Source of the DNA: Adhaeribacter terrigena
Lineage (GTDB): Bacteria; Bacteroidota; Bacteroidia; Cytophagales; Hymenobacteraceae
NCBI RefSeq assembly: GCF_016623615.1
Contig: NZ_JAEHFX010000010.1
Span: 89,982-153,981, forward strand
Direction: 5' to 3'
DNA: 64,000 nt
Below the pieces are notes generated by a model that made no database searches, had not been told where the DNA came from, and saw only the letters and a list, made by a program, of their open reading frames with translations. Shown in pieces: positions 8,442-17,708 of the stretch. Both the position numbers and the translations under genes were made by a program. Position 1 is the first letter of the stretch; every line of letters begins with the position of its first letter.

Positions 8442-10013
8442 TTATTTAATGATCAGTTTTTGAACGCTTACTTTATCGCCCGCTTTCAGGTTTACCAGGT
8501 ATAAACCAGGTCTCATGCCTAAGCTGCGGCCATCTACGTTAATTTCGGTGGCGTTGGTGATCTGTCTGGTGTGCAGCACGCGGCCACTCATATCCAGGAT
8601 CTGCAGCGTTGCCGTGGTTGGTTCAGTTGATCTTACATTGAACACGCCATCGGTAGAAGGGTTCGGGTAAACTGTGATTCCGGCATCTTTTCCACCTTTA
8701 GAACTTACTGCAATTACTTTGCTGAATTCAAACTTGCCGTCGAAATCTACCTGGCGTAATCTGTAGTAGTTCAGGCCGTTGGCAACGTTTTTATCGAGGA
8801 AGCTATATTTCAGTAAGTTGCTGCTGTTACCGTTACCTTTCACTGTACCTACGGTTTCGAAAGAACGGCCGTCCTGGCTGCGTTGTACTTCAAAACGATC
8901 GTTGTTTTTCTCGGTGGCAGTAGACCAGTTCAGCGAAATTCCTTCGGAAGTGGCAGCACCATTGAAACTGATTAGCTCTACCGGCAGCGGGTTAATGTTG
9001 CCGCAATCTTCGTTTACAAACACATACTCAGTATCAGTTGCAGTTCCGCAGTTATTCGTTACTGTTACGGTTACGTCACCTGGGTCGAAGCCGGCAAAAA
9101 CGGTGATGCTGTTAGTACCTTGTCCTGAATCGAGGGTCCAATCGGCTGGAATACTCCAGGTATAAGTGGCGTTGTTTTGAGCTGGTGTGGTAAAGGTATA
9201 TGGTTCGTCGTTATAAGCACAAACAGTATCTGGTCCGGCAATTTCAGCAATAATGTTGCAAACCGGCGGCGTACCGCAATTGTTGTTTACATCTACATCT
9301 ATGCCGTCGGAAGCGATTGTGTTGCAGTAGCCTTTGTAGCCGCCTACTCCGTTACCGTTGTTGCCGTTGCCGCTGTTTCCGTTAGAAGCGAAAGTTGCTG
9401 TTACGCTTACTTTACCGTCGGTTGCACCTGGAGTTACGGTTAAGGTCTTGGTGCCTTGTCCGCTTACAATCGTCCAGCCGGCTGGTACAGTCCAGTTATA
9501 AGCAAAGTTACCTTTCACCTGGCCATTGCCGTTGCCGTTGCCGCGGCCTAAAGAGTCTGCTACTGTGGCTTCGTAGGTTTGATTTACATTCACACAAACT
9601 GAATCAGGACCGTCTACATCTACAATAAAGCCTTTGCTTGGTTTAACCGGGAGGGTTGCTACTTTGGTGCCGCAGATCGGGTCGTTTACTTTCACTTTCA
9701 TGGTTCCCGATTTGGTACCTACTCTTACGGTTACGCAGTTGGTGCCTTGTCCGGAAACGATCTCCCAACCGGTTGGCGGGTTGCCAGCGTGGGCTCTTGG
9801 CACATCCCATTCAAAGGAAGTATAGCCGCGGCTGTTATCAATGCAATAGGTTTCTAATGTGCCGGGGCAGGGATGCTGGTTGCCGGTTATTGGTCTTGGC
9901 TGCGAAGTGTTGCAGGGACTGTTGGTTTTCGCTGACTTCTGCGCAATGGCGGAAGGATTAAGGAACAGCAGCGACATAAATAAAAATACGGAAGTAAGTA
10001 AGTTAGTTTTCAT
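8442..10013 (-). CDS. Secreted T9SS cargo with PKD-like domains
   Basis: A 523-residue exported protein. Signal peptide at residues 1-25 ends in AIAQK. Three related PKD/Ig-like domains follow, each with the motif W-x-V/I-x-SGQGT (WEIVSGQGTNCVTV, WTIVSGQGTKTLTV, WTLDSGQGTNSITV), and a linker rich in Gly-Asn (NGNGNGQ, GNSGNGNNGNG). From about residue 345 comes a fibronectin-like domain (LNWSTATEKNNDRFEVQRS), then the type A C-terminal sorting domain (VYPNPSTDGVFNV ... YLVNL ... QKLIIK) that directs outer-membrane export by the type IX secretion system and surface anchoring. Likely a surface or matrix protein; no enzyme domain is visible. Confidence 0.9.
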   Translation of the reverse strand: MKTNLLTSVFLFMSLLFLNPSAIAQKSAKTNSPCNTSQPRPITGNQHPCPGTLETYCIDNSRGYTSFEWDVPRAHAGNPPTGWEIVSGQGTNCVTVRVGTKSGTMKVKVNDPICGTKVATLPVKPSKGFIVDVDGPDSVCVNVNQTYEATVADSLGRGNGNGNGQVKGNFAYNWTVPAGWTIVSGQGTKTLTVTPGATDGKVSVTATFASNGNSGNGNNGNGVGGYKGYCNTIASDGIDVDVNNNCGTPPVCNIIAEIAGPDTVCAYNDEPYTFTTPAQNNATYTWSIPADWTLDSGQGTNSITVFAGFDPGDVTVTVTNNCGTATDTEYVFVNEDCGNINPLPVELISFNGAATSEGISLNWSTATEKNNDRFEVQRSQDGRSFETVGTVKGNGNSSNLLKYSFLDKNVANGLNYYRLRQVDFDGKFEFSKVIAVSSKGGKDAGITVYPNPSTDGVFNVRSTEPTTATLQILDMSGRVLHTRQITNATEINVDGRSLGMRPGLYLVNLKAGDKVSVQKLIIK

Positions 10014-10477
10014 AGCTTGGAATAGTTAAATTTTCTTCATTTTTTCAGTTCAATTTTTGAATCGATTTTCGGTAATTTCTTATATGGGGGTTTAACGCCC
10101 CGAAGCACTTCCAGTTGCACTTAAAAGCGTTTACAGATTTATAATCCCGTACTATTATTGAAAAAGTACAACAAACAACTACTTTAACATGATTTATAAG
10201 CCTATTCACCTCATTTTTTACAACTATCTGCAACTACCTATATTTAATTTATCTAAGAAAGGGGTTTCCCATATAATTCACTAAGACTTGAAGTAAGCTG
10301 GCAAAAGGATACTATATTCGGAAATTCCCCTTTAGAATAAGTGCAATTTGAAGCCATCAGGCATCTCAAATTCAGACGATTAATATTATGCTGTTATTGA
10401 CCAGGTTTTTTATGTACTTTTACTCAGCGCTTTTACAGCGTTTTTATTTTTTTACTGAACTGACTTTTTATACCGAA
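10014..10477. other. Divergent intergenic region
   Basis: AT-rich stretch between the T9SS cargo gene and the helicase gene, presumably carrying both promoters. No convincing gene. A 62-codon minus-strand frame inside it has no family features. Confidence 0.5.
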
Positions 10478-11980
10478 ATGGATACCGTTTCCTTCGACTC
10501 CTTTGACCTGCACGACGACCTGCTTTCCGGCATCAATGCCATGGGTTTTAAAAATGCCACCCCGGTACAGCAGCAAGCCATTCCTGTTATTCTGGAAAAG
10601 AAAGACCTCATTGCCTGCGCCCAGACGGGAACCGGCAAAACCGGCGCTTACCTTATTCCTTTATTAGACCGCATTTCCCACGCCGGCCACGACCATACCA
10701 GCACTCTGATTTTAGTACCCACCCGCGAACTCGCTAAACAGATCGATGACCAGGTGGAAGGCCTCTCCTATTTTGTTTCCGCGCAGAGCATTGCTATTTA
10801 TGGCGGCAGCAAAGGCGACAGCTGGGACCAGCAAAAGAAAGCCCTTACTTCGGGTGCCGATATAATAGTAGCCACGCCCGGCCGCCTGATCGCGCACATG
10901 AACATGGGCTATGTAAAGTTCGATCAACTGGAATACCTGGTATTGGATGAAGCCGACAAGATGCTGGACATGGGCTTTATGGATGATATCATGCGCATTG
11001 TAGCCGAACTTCCGAAGAAACGCCAGACCCTGCTTTTCTCGGCTACCATGCCGCCCAAGATCCGCGACTTGGCTAAAAAGATCCTGAATGAGCCGGCCGA
11101 GATCAGCTTAGCCGTTTCAAAACCTGCCGAAAACATTGACCAGCGCTTCTATTTTACTTACGACAGCCAGAAACTGCCTTTACTGGAAAGCCTGATCAAC
11201 GGCCTGGAAGTTTCAAGCATGATCGTGTTCACTTCCCGGAAATCGAACGTGAATTCCATTGTGCGCTCGCTTCAGAAACTGGGCTTTACCGCCGAAGGTA
11301 TTCAATCTGATATTGAGCAGGACGAAAGGGAGAAAGTATTGCTGGGCTTCCGGAATAAAAAATACCAGATCCTGGTGGCTACCGATATCATGTCACGCGG
11401 CATCGATATCGACAATATTTCGCACGTGGTGAATTTCGATATGCCGCAGGACGCCGAAGATTACATTCACCGCATTGGCCGTACGGCCCGCGCCGCTGCC
11501 ACGGGAACGGCCCTCACGTTTGTGAACGAGAAGGATATGTACAAGATCCCGCGCATCGAACGCCTGATCGAAAAAGAAGTACCGAAATTTGACCTGCCCG
11601 ATTTCTTAGGAAAAGGCCCGGAATACGACCCGAACGCTAAACCGGAAAAACGCGGAGGCAGCAGAGATAAGAAAGGCGGCAAACCAAGAAGCGGTGACCG
11701 CAAAGAAACCCGCGCTCCGCGCCCGCAAGGTGAACGTAAACCCGCTCCAAAAGCGGCAAGCCCAAACCCTGAAGCCGGAGAAAACGCTATGGTTTCCGGC
11801 ACAGAAACCCGCGAAAATAAAACCCGCAACAAGAACAGGAACCGCGACCGGGACAAAAAGCCCAAAGCAGAAGTAGACAACAACCGGCCGATCGTTCCTT
11901 TTGTACCAAAGCGCGAATCGAAAACCAAACAGAATTCCGAAGGGAATGCTACCTCCGAAAACGCTGCTTCAGCCGAATAA
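10478..11980 (+). CDS. DEAD-box ATP-dependent RNA helicase (RhlE-like)
   Basis: Unwinds short RNA duplexes, with likely roles in ribosome assembly, RNA decay or cold growth. Motifs in order: Q motif (GFKNATPVQQQAIP), motif I AQTGTGKT, PTRELAKQ, TPGR, DEAD, SAT, then the second RecA domain with DIMSRGIDI and HRIGRTAR. After residue 390 comes a low-complexity basic tail rich in Arg, Lys, Gly and Pro, probably for RNA binding. The ATG at 10478 is chosen because MDTVSFDSFDLHDDLL directly precedes the Q motif; the longer open frame upstream translates to hydrophobic, non-family sequence. Ends in a strong terminator, monocistronic. Confidence 0.93.
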   Translation: MDTVSFDSFDLHDDLLSGINAMGFKNATPVQQQAIPVILEKKDLIACAQTGTGKTGAYLIPLLDRISHAGHDHTSTLILVPTRELAKQIDDQVEGLSYFVSAQSIAIYGGSKGDSWDQQKKALTSGADIIVATPGRLIAHMNMGYVKFDQLEYLVLDEADKMLDMGFMDDIMRIVAELPKKRQTLLFSATMPPKIRDLAKKILNEPAEISLAVSKPAENIDQRFYFTYDSQKLPLLESLINGLEVSSMIVFTSRKSNVNSIVRSLQKLGFTAEGIQSDIEQDEREKVLLGFRNKKYQILVATDIMSRGIDIDNISHVVNFDMPQDAEDYIHRIGRTARAAATGTALTFVNEKDMYKIPRIERLIEKEVPKFDLPDFLGKGPEYDPNAKPEKRGGSRDKKGGKPRSGDRKETRAPRPQGERKPAPKAASPNPEAGENAMVSGTETRENKTRNKNRNRDRDKKPKAEVDNNRPIVPFVPKRESKTKQNSEGNATSENAASAE

Positions 11981-12008
11981 AAACGGTATGGTTTTAAGCT
12001 AAAAAAGT
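11979..12008 (+). repeat. Bipartite motif copy at a stop codon
   Basis: AAAACGGTATGGTTTT, short spacer, then AAAAAAGT. It begins at the helicase stop codon and ends where the terminator starts. Confidence 0.6.
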
Positions 12009-12039
12009 AAAGCCCCGCATTGCTACGGGGCTTTTTTTT
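12009..12039 (+). terminator. Terminator of the helicase gene
   Basis: AAGCCCCG / CGGGGCTT hairpin with an 8-nt loop followed by eight T residues. Confidence 0.9.
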
Positions 12040-12133
12040 GTCTGAACACGATTTTCAGGATTGAAAGAAAGTTCAGGATTCTTCTTTTGAAAAATGCATT
12101 CCTGGCGCAAGCGTTAAGCGTCAGCAAAGGCAA

Positions 12134-13072
12134 TTACAGCAAGCTCAACGCGAGCCCTATTCCGAAAAGAAACACGAAAAGCAACGTACTTAGTGAAAGC
12201 TGCTTTAAATAAGGATCGAGTTCAGCAGGTTGCTGTTTTTTAGAAACCTGTACGCCGTTGTATATAAAGAACGGAAAACTCAGCACAAACAGGAATTGCC
12301 ACGGCCCAAAGAACCGCCAGAAAACGAAACCAACCGCGCAAGCCATGCCGGCAATGAGTAAAAACCAGTGGTAAATGCGGGCATTTTTAGTGCCCAACCG
12401 CACCGGAACCGAGTTTTTACCGGCCAGTTTATCGGAAACAATATCACGGATATTGTTTACGTTCAGCACACCGGTGGCAAAAAAACCGCACGCGGCTGCC
12501 GGTAAAATATGGCTCAGGCTAAACTCCTGACTTTGCAGATAAACGGTACCCAGAACGCCCACCAAACCAAAGAACAAAAAAACCGAAATATCGCCTAAGC
12601 CGGCGTAGCCGTAAGGTTTCGGACCGTTGGTGTAAGTAATAGCCGCCCAGATCGCCGCCAAACCCAAAGCAAGGAAAAGCAGGAATAAATAAATGCCTTC
12701 ACTCCCGAAACTAAACCAAAGTAAACCTAACCCGGAAACCAGGGAAAGCAAACTAAAAACCACGATGCCGGTTTTCATTTCTTTGGCAGAAATAAGTCCG
12801 GCCTGCACCGCGCGTTTCGGACCTTTTCTTTCCGCGTGATCCGCGCCATGCACCGAATCGCCGTAATCGTTGGCCAGGTTCGAGAGGATCTGCAAAAACA
12901 GCGTGGTAAGAATACACAACCCCAATACTACCGGATCGAAGGCCAACTGGGTAGCCGCCAGGAATCCGCCCATAAAAATACTGCTCAAAGCCAGCGGCAG
13001 CGTGCGCAAGCGAAACGCCGAAACCCAGGCTTTCAGTTTTCCCGGTGCTTCGGCGTTCACGTTATGATTCAT
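12134..13072 (-). CDS. menA: 1,4-dihydroxy-2-naphthoate polyprenyltransferase
   Basis: Membrane prenyltransferase of the UbiA family that attaches the isoprenoid chain to DHNA in menaquinone synthesis. The first Asp-rich motif is NDYGDSVHGADHAE near residue 70, followed by RKGPKRAVQAG, typical of MenA; the second is NNIRDIVSDKLAGK near 205. About eight to nine hydrophobic segments span 312 residues. The ATG at 13072 is chosen over a TTG 18 bp upstream. Menaquinone is the sole quinone of most Bacteroidota, so this is a core gene. The next gene upstream on the same strand is a glutathione peroxidase, 34 bp away. Confidence 0.92.
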   Translation of the reverse strand: MNHNVNAEAPGKLKAWVSAFRLRTLPLALSSIFMGGFLAATQLAFDPVVLGLCILTTLFLQILSNLANDYGDSVHGADHAERKGPKRAVQAGLISAKEMKTGIVVFSLLSLVSGLGLLWFSFGSEGIYLFLLFLALGLAAIWAAITYTNGPKPYGYAGLGDISVFLFFGLVGVLGTVYLQSQEFSLSHILPAAACGFFATGVLNVNNIRDIVSDKLAGKNSVPVRLGTKNARIYHWFLLIAGMACAVGFVFWRFFGPWQFLFVLSFPFFIYNGVQVSKKQQPAELDPYLKQLSLSTLLFVFLFGIGLALSLL

Positions 13073-13106
13073 TTGAAAATCGGTAGGCAAAACAGTATAA
13101 AAAGTC

Positions 13107-13706
13107 TTATTTATGAATGGCCGTCAGCATTTCGTTGCTCATCGGGCTTACTTTAGAATTGAAAAAGGCCTGAACCTTGCCATTCTCATCGATCAGGTAT
13201 TTGCAGAAATTCCAGTTCGGTTTTTCGTCGGTCACGCCGTTCAGTTCTTTGCTGGAAAGGAATTTATAGAACGGATGCATGTCGTCGCCGGCTACCGAAA
13301 TCTTCTCGAAAACCGGGAACGTTACGCCGAAATTCTTTTCGCAGAACGCCGCAATTTCCTGATTCGATCCCGGTTCCTGTCCGCCGAAATTATTAGCCGG
13401 AAAACCAAGTACTACTACTTTATCGCCGTGTTTGTCATACAGTTCCTGCAGTTCTTTGTATTGCGGCGTATAACCGCATTCCGAAGCCGTATTCACGATC
13501 AGCATTTTGCGGCCTTTATAATTGCTGAGCACAATATCTTCGCCCTGCAAAGTCTTGAATTCGAAATCATAAATCGACTGAGCCGGCACGCGGGCCTGCT
13601 CAAAAGTACCTTCCATTTGTGACATAGTTGTAGATGCTTTAGGAGTTTCTTTCTGCTGACAACCGAATGCTGCCAACGCTAAAAAGATGTATACTGCTTT
13701 TTTCAT
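13107..13706 (-). CDS. Glutathione peroxidase-family lipoprotein
   Basis: Thiol peroxidase of the GPx/BtuE family, which reduces hydroperoxides, in bacteria usually with thioredoxin. The signal is lipoprotein-like: MKKAVYIFLALAAFGCQQ with Cys at residue 18, so it is probably anchored in the envelope. Catalytic tetrad positions are visible: peroxidatic Cys in NTASECGYTPQYKEL, Gln region FPANNFGGQEPGS, and NWNFCKYLIDENG with Trp and Asn. The ATG at 13706 is chosen because it starts the signal peptide; the longer frame adds 23 non-family residues. The family is usually cytoplasmic, so a lipoprotein form implies protection of the periplasm. Confidence 0.9.
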   Translation of the reverse strand: MKKAVYIFLALAAFGCQQKETPKASTTMSQMEGTFEQARVPAQSIYDFEFKTLQGEDIVLSNYKGRKMLIVNTASECGYTPQYKELQELYDKHGDKVVVLGFPANNFGGQEPGSNQEIAAFCEKNFGVTFPVFEKISVAGDDMHPFYKFLSSKELNGVTDEKPNWNFCKYLIDENGKVQAFFNSKVSPMSNEMLTAIHK

Positions 13707-13771
13707 TTTTTGGTAACTGGATTTTGACGGAAAGGTTTTGTTAAAAAAAATCAGTCTGTACTTCACAATGA

Positions 13772-14284
13772 TCATAAAACCTCTCGTTTTCCGCTCGTGG
13801 CATCAAATAAGGGAATATTCAAATCTTTGCAAATTCCCTTTAATTCATATACGACTTCACTTTTTTTCAGACTTTGCGTTAAATGCACTTTCACACCATT
13901 CGAAAATTTCAAATATCCATTGTAAGTCTTTTTATTAAATTCATTTGAATTCCAAGGATTAGATCGAACAATATATTTGTATTGACTCTGCTGAATAAAA
14001 CAGAACTCTATTTCCTGGAATGAATTTAAATTATGCTTGCGAAAACCTAAAATCCAAATATAATTATCATACGTCCGATCAATTAAATTTATCACCAATC
14101 CATAGTGGGTAGTTGTCACAAGAAGAAATAAACTACCAAAAATTAAGGTGCCTAAAAATAACCAAGGAAATCGAAAACCAAAGAATAGGCTAACTACTGC
14201 TGCTAATAGAGCAACATATGCAAAGCCAGCGGAATTATTAAAGAAATAAGATACTGTTCTATAATCAATAATTTTATTATTCAT
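13772..14284 (-). CDS. Hypothetical membrane protein, 170 aa
   Basis: No recognised family. Two adjacent membrane helices at about residues 18-58 (FAYVALLAAVVSLFFGF, FLGTLIFGSLFLLVTT) are followed by a soluble domain rich in strands, in the style of bacterial PH-like membrane proteins (IEFCFIQQSQYKYIV, GYLKFSNGVKVHLTQS). Base composition is clearly lower in G+C than argS and menA on either side, which hints at separate acquisition. It is the only gene between argS and the peroxidase on this strand. Confidence 0.6.
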   Translation of the reverse strand: MNNKIIDYRTVSYFFNNSAGFAYVALLAAVVSLFFGFRFPWLFLGTLIFGSLFLLVTTTHYGLVINLIDRTYDNYIWILGFRKHNLNSFQEIEFCFIQQSQYKYIVRSNPWNSNEFNKKTYNGYLKFSNGVKVHLTQSLKKSEVVYELKGICKDLNIPLFDATSGKREVL

Positions 14285-14297
14285 CTAAAACTATTTT

Positions 14298-14327
14298 AAA
14301 AACGCTATCCTTTTCCCTTAAAAAAGT
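14298..14327 (+). repeat. Bipartite motif copy
   Basis: AAAACGCTATCCTTTT, spacer, AAAAAAGT, lying 13 bp upstream of the hypothetical membrane gene start. Confidence 0.6.
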
Positions 14328-14403
14328 GCGACAGGTTTCGATCTGTCCTTACAGCAAAATCCTGTCAATCCTTTAATCCAATAAATCCAAATTCAGACAA
14401 AAC

Positions 14404-16194
14404 CTACATCCGGTCCGGCACCTGAATTCCCAACAAGCCCATCGCCTTCTTAATCGTTTTCGCCACCTGCTCCGAAAGCGCGATTCTAAAGCTACGCGCC
14501 TGCTGGTCGGTTTCCTGGAAGATCGAAACTTCGGTGTAGAAACGGTTGTAGGCTTTGGCTAACTCGTAAGCATACTGCGCTATGATGCTTGGGGCAAACA
14601 AATTAGCGGCTTCCTGCACCACTTTCTCGTAGTTGCTCAACTGTACAATTACTTCGGCTTCGGTTTCGTGTAAAGCTGGCAAGTTGGTAAAAGCAGCAGC
14701 ATCGAAAGCAATATCCATTTCGGCGGCTTTGCGCAGAATGGCGGCAATACGCGCGTGGGTATACTGAATGAACGGACCGGTATTCCCCTGGAATTCGATG
14801 GATTCTTCCGGGTTAAACAGCATCCGTTTTTTCGGGTCTACTTTCAGCAGGAAATACTTGAGCGCGCCCATGGCCAGTTTGTGGTAGAGTTCGTTTGCTT
14901 CCATTTCCGAGAAGCCTTCAATCTTGCCCAGCTCTTCGGTTTTATTTTTGGCCGTTTCGATCATTTCCGCTACCAGCTCATCCGCATCTACCACGGTTCC
15001 TTCCCGGCTTTTCATTTTACCGCTTGGCAAGTCTACCATGCCGTAGCTTAAGTGAAAAATGCCGTCGGCGTATGGTTTGCCCAGTTTCTTCAGGATGGCT
15101 TTGAGCACCTGCATGTGGTAATTCTGCTCATCGGCGATCACGTAAACCGAAGTATCGTAGCCAAATTCCTGGTATTTCAGTTCGGCAGTTCCTAGGTCCT
15201 GGGTAATGTAAACCGAAGTACCGTCGGCGCGCAAAACCAGTTTTTCATCCAGGCCTTCTTCTTTCAGATCTACCCAAACCGAGCCATTCTCTTTTTTGAA
15301 GAATACGCCTTTTTCCAGGCCTTCATCTACACGCTCTTTGCCTAATAAATAGGTTTCTGATTCGTAGAAATATTTATGAAAATCGACGCCAATGTTCTGA
15401 TAAGTTTCATCGAAGCCCTGGTACACCCAGGCGTTCATTTGCTTCCACAAAGCCATTACTTCGGCATCGCCCTGCTCCCATTTCTTCAGCATCTCCTGGG
15501 CTTCTTTCATGAGCGGCGCTTCTTTTTTAGCGGTTTCCACGTCCATGCCGTTTTTCACCAGTTCGTCAATTTCCTGCTTGTAGGCTTTGTCGAACATTAC
15601 GTAATAACGGCCGGCCAGGTGGTCGCCTTTAATGCCTGCCTGCTCCGGCGTTTCTTCGTTGCCGAAAAGCTGGTAAGCCAGCATGCTTTTGCAGATGTGA
15701 ATGCCGCGGTCGTTGATCAGGTTTACTTTGGTAACGTGATTGCCCGCCGCTTCCAGGATTTCCGAAACCGAATATCCCAGGAAATTATTGCGCAAATGGC
15801 CCAAGTGCAACGGCTTGTTGGTGTTCGGCGAAGAATATTCCACCACGATCTTTTTGCCGGTATCCGCGAGTTTTGTGTCGGTTTTCCCTACCATTTCGCG
15901 GAACAATTCCACCCACACGGTCTCCCCAATTTCCAGGTTCAGGAAGCCTTTCACCACGTTAAAGCCGGTAATTTCCCTGGCGTTATCCCTTAAATATTCG
16001 CCCAGCGCCTGGCCAATTTGCTCCGGACTTTTGCCGGCTTGTTTGGTAAACGGAAAGGTAACGAAGGTAAAGGTGCCGGCAAATTCCTTGCGGGTTTCCT
16101 GCAGCACGATGGTAGCCGGATCAACTTCGATGGAAAAGGTATGTTTTAAAGCTTCGGCCAAAGCCGTGCGGATATTCTGTTCTAATTGTTTCAT
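14404..16194 (-). CDS. argS: Arginyl-tRNA synthetase
   Basis: Class I aminoacyl-tRNA synthetase charging tRNA-Arg. The N-terminal Add-1 domain is followed by the HIGH motif in SPNTNKPLHLGHLRNN near residue 125 (HLGH). The KMSKS equivalent is GKMKSREGT near residue 390. The C-terminal anticodon-binding domain carries FIQYTHARI and ends GLLGIQVPDRM. The ATG at 16194 gives 596 residues, typical; the longer frame to 16278 adds sequence containing a copy of the intergenic motif and is rejected. Confidence 0.97.
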   Translation of the reverse strand: MKQLEQNIRTALAEALKHTFSIEVDPATIVLQETRKEFAGTFTFVTFPFTKQAGKSPEQIGQALGEYLRDNAREITGFNVVKGFLNLEIGETVWVELFREMVGKTDTKLADTGKKIVVEYSSPNTNKPLHLGHLRNNFLGYSVSEILEAAGNHVTKVNLINDRGIHICKSMLAYQLFGNEETPEQAGIKGDHLAGRYYVMFDKAYKQEIDELVKNGMDVETAKKEAPLMKEAQEMLKKWEQGDAEVMALWKQMNAWVYQGFDETYQNIGVDFHKYFYESETYLLGKERVDEGLEKGVFFKKENGSVWVDLKEEGLDEKLVLRADGTSVYITQDLGTAELKYQEFGYDTSVYVIADEQNYHMQVLKAILKKLGKPYADGIFHLSYGMVDLPSGKMKSREGTVVDADELVAEMIETAKNKTEELGKIEGFSEMEANELYHKLAMGALKYFLLKVDPKKRMLFNPEESIEFQGNTGPFIQYTHARIAAILRKAAEMDIAFDAAAFTNLPALHETEAEVIVQLSNYEKVVQEAANLFAPSIIAQYAYELAKAYNRFYTEVSIFQETDQQARSFRIALSEQVAKTIKKAMGLLGIQVPDRM

Positions 16195-16199
16195 ATCAG

Positions 16200-16227
16200 A
16201 AACGGTAGGGTTTTGAGCGTTAAAAGT
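16200..16227 (+). repeat. Bipartite motif copy upstream of argS
   Basis: AAACGGTAGGGTTTT with a short spacer and AAAAGT begins 6 bp upstream of the argS start codon. Confidence 0.6.
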
Positions 16228-16371
16228 GCAAAGGTAAGGTTTTGGCGTTATCTTTTGCTTTAAAAAACCGGAGGCCAAAAGAACCTGTTAAACCTTTATA
16301 AAAAACGGCTTAATAAGTTCCCTTGGCTGCTACGCAGGGTCCTTTCGACTTACGTTTCATGAATGCACGGG

Positions 16372-16480
16372 ATAACTTCTTTTGTCATTTCGACCAAAGG
16401 GAGAAATCTCTTGAGGAAGTAAGAAAGGCAGAATAAAAGCTGCTATTAACTTGATGAGATCTCTCCTAGCGTCTTGATAA
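16372..16480. repeat. REP-like palindromic remnant
   Basis: Holds GTCATTTCGACCAAAGGGAG with an inverted GAGATCTCTCCT partner further on, in the argS/arginase gap, which otherwise shows no gene. It resembles the extragenic palindromes common in Bacteroidota. Confidence 0.4.
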
Positions 16481-16520
16481 CAATAAATGAGTGGAAAGAA
16501 TACTACTTATCAGTGAAAAT

Positions 16521-17483
16521 CTAAACTGTGCCGCCCAGACGTTCTACCAACGAATTCGTGGTGGCTTCCAGGATCTCGAAGGCATTTTCGGCCATGGTGT
16601 TTTCGGTGTCCAGCGTCGGGTTAATTTCTACCATTTCGAAACAACACACGCGGGCATCTTTTACCAGTGCAGAGCAAAGAACTTTGGCCTGCTCAACGGT
16701 TAAACCAATTTCCACCGGCGTTCCGGTACCTTTGCTGAACTTGGAATCCAGGCTGTCTACGTCAAACGAAACATAGATCAGGTCGCATTCTTTCAGATAT
16801 TCCAGCGCTTCGTTGGCGATCTGCGGAATGCCCTTCTGGTTTACTTCGTCGAACTGGAAATTCTTGATATTGTATTTTTTCATCTGGTGCTCTTCCGGCA
16901 CTTCGTACGAACGCACCATGATGTACACCAGGTCTTCCGGCAATAATTTCGGACCCGGAATCCCTACTTTTTTGATCGCGTTCCAGAAGAAAACGGTTTC
17001 CGGTTCAGGCTCATTTACCCGGCAATCCAGGTTATCGTCGTTCAGGGCCATGGCCAGGCTCATGCCGTGCATGTTGCCCGAAGGCGTGGTGTAAGGCGAA
17101 TGGATATCGGAATGGGCATCGATCCAGATCACGCCCAGGCGACTATTCGGATAAGCCGCTTTTATGCCGGCAATGGTTCCGGCCGCATTGGAATGGTCGC
17201 CGGCAAGTACCAGCGGAAACATGCCGAAATGAAAGGTCTGCGCTACGGTGGCGCTGATGCTTTTAAGTGTAACTAAGATCGAATCGATGTATTTGGCGCT
17301 CGGAAAAAGGTTTTTATCGAACAATACATAGTTATCGTTAGGAACCTCGATGGAATTGAACCGGGTGAAATAGTTGGAGCCCGCATCCATACAGGCAATT
17401 TTTAACGCGTCTATTCCTAAGCTGGCACCCCGCGTTCCGGCACCTAATTCTGATTTAACTTCAATTAATTTTACATTCTTCAT
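16521..17483 (-). CDS. Arginase-family ureohydrolase
   Basis: Manganese ureohydrolase, most likely arginase (arginine to ornithine plus urea). Metal-binding motifs in order: AGDHSNA (His and neighbouring residues), WIDAHSDIH and SFDVDSLDSKFSKGTGTP, then EMVEINPTLD. At 320 residues it has family length. GTP-V-GL after the DVDSLD motif is typical of arginase proper, but agmatinase cannot be excluded from motifs alone. The ATG at 17483 starts MKNVKLIEVKSELGAGTRG. An arginine decarboxylase is encoded 2.5 kb away, so arginine can be routed to ornithine or agmatine here. Confidence 0.87.
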   Translation of the reverse strand: MKNVKLIEVKSELGAGTRGASLGIDALKIACMDAGSNYFTRFNSIEVPNDNYVLFDKNLFPSAKYIDSILVTLKSISATVAQTFHFGMFPLVLAGDHSNAAGTIAGIKAAYPNSRLGVIWIDAHSDIHSPYTTPSGNMHGMSLAMALNDDNLDCRVNEPEPETVFFWNAIKKVGIPGPKLLPEDLVYIMVRSYEVPEEHQMKKYNIKNFQFDEVNQKGIPQIANEALEYLKECDLIYVSFDVDSLDSKFSKGTGTPVEIGLTVEQAKVLCSALVKDARVCCFEMVEINPTLDTENTMAENAFEILEATTNSLVERLGGTV

Positions 17484-17593
17484 AAAACGGTTAATAGTCC
17501 GGTTACAAATATGAGAAAATACGGGCAATAAAACGAACCCTGTTCAAGCTGAAGCAACCTTATTCGAATAAAATTCGCGGCAAAAACAGGTAA

Positions 17594-17628
17594 AACAAAA
17601 AGCCTCCGGCAGCATAGCACCGAAGGCC
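17594..17628 (-). terminator. Terminator of the YsnF-domain gene
   Basis: On the minus strand GCCTTCGG / CCGGAGGC with a 10-nt loop followed by TTTTTGTTTT, about 80 bp after the stop codon at 17709. Confidence 0.7.
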
Positions 17629-17708
17629 TGTAGAGAAGATCATACGAACTGAAATTTAAAGCTGAAAATCCGAAAGTTCACCAGTTATCAGCCTAAAAAC
17701 CCAAAGCA

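Noticed and set aside
10045..10233. 62-codon minus-strand frame in the cargo/helicase gap
   Set aside because: No signal, family pattern or ribosome site; AT-rich gap.
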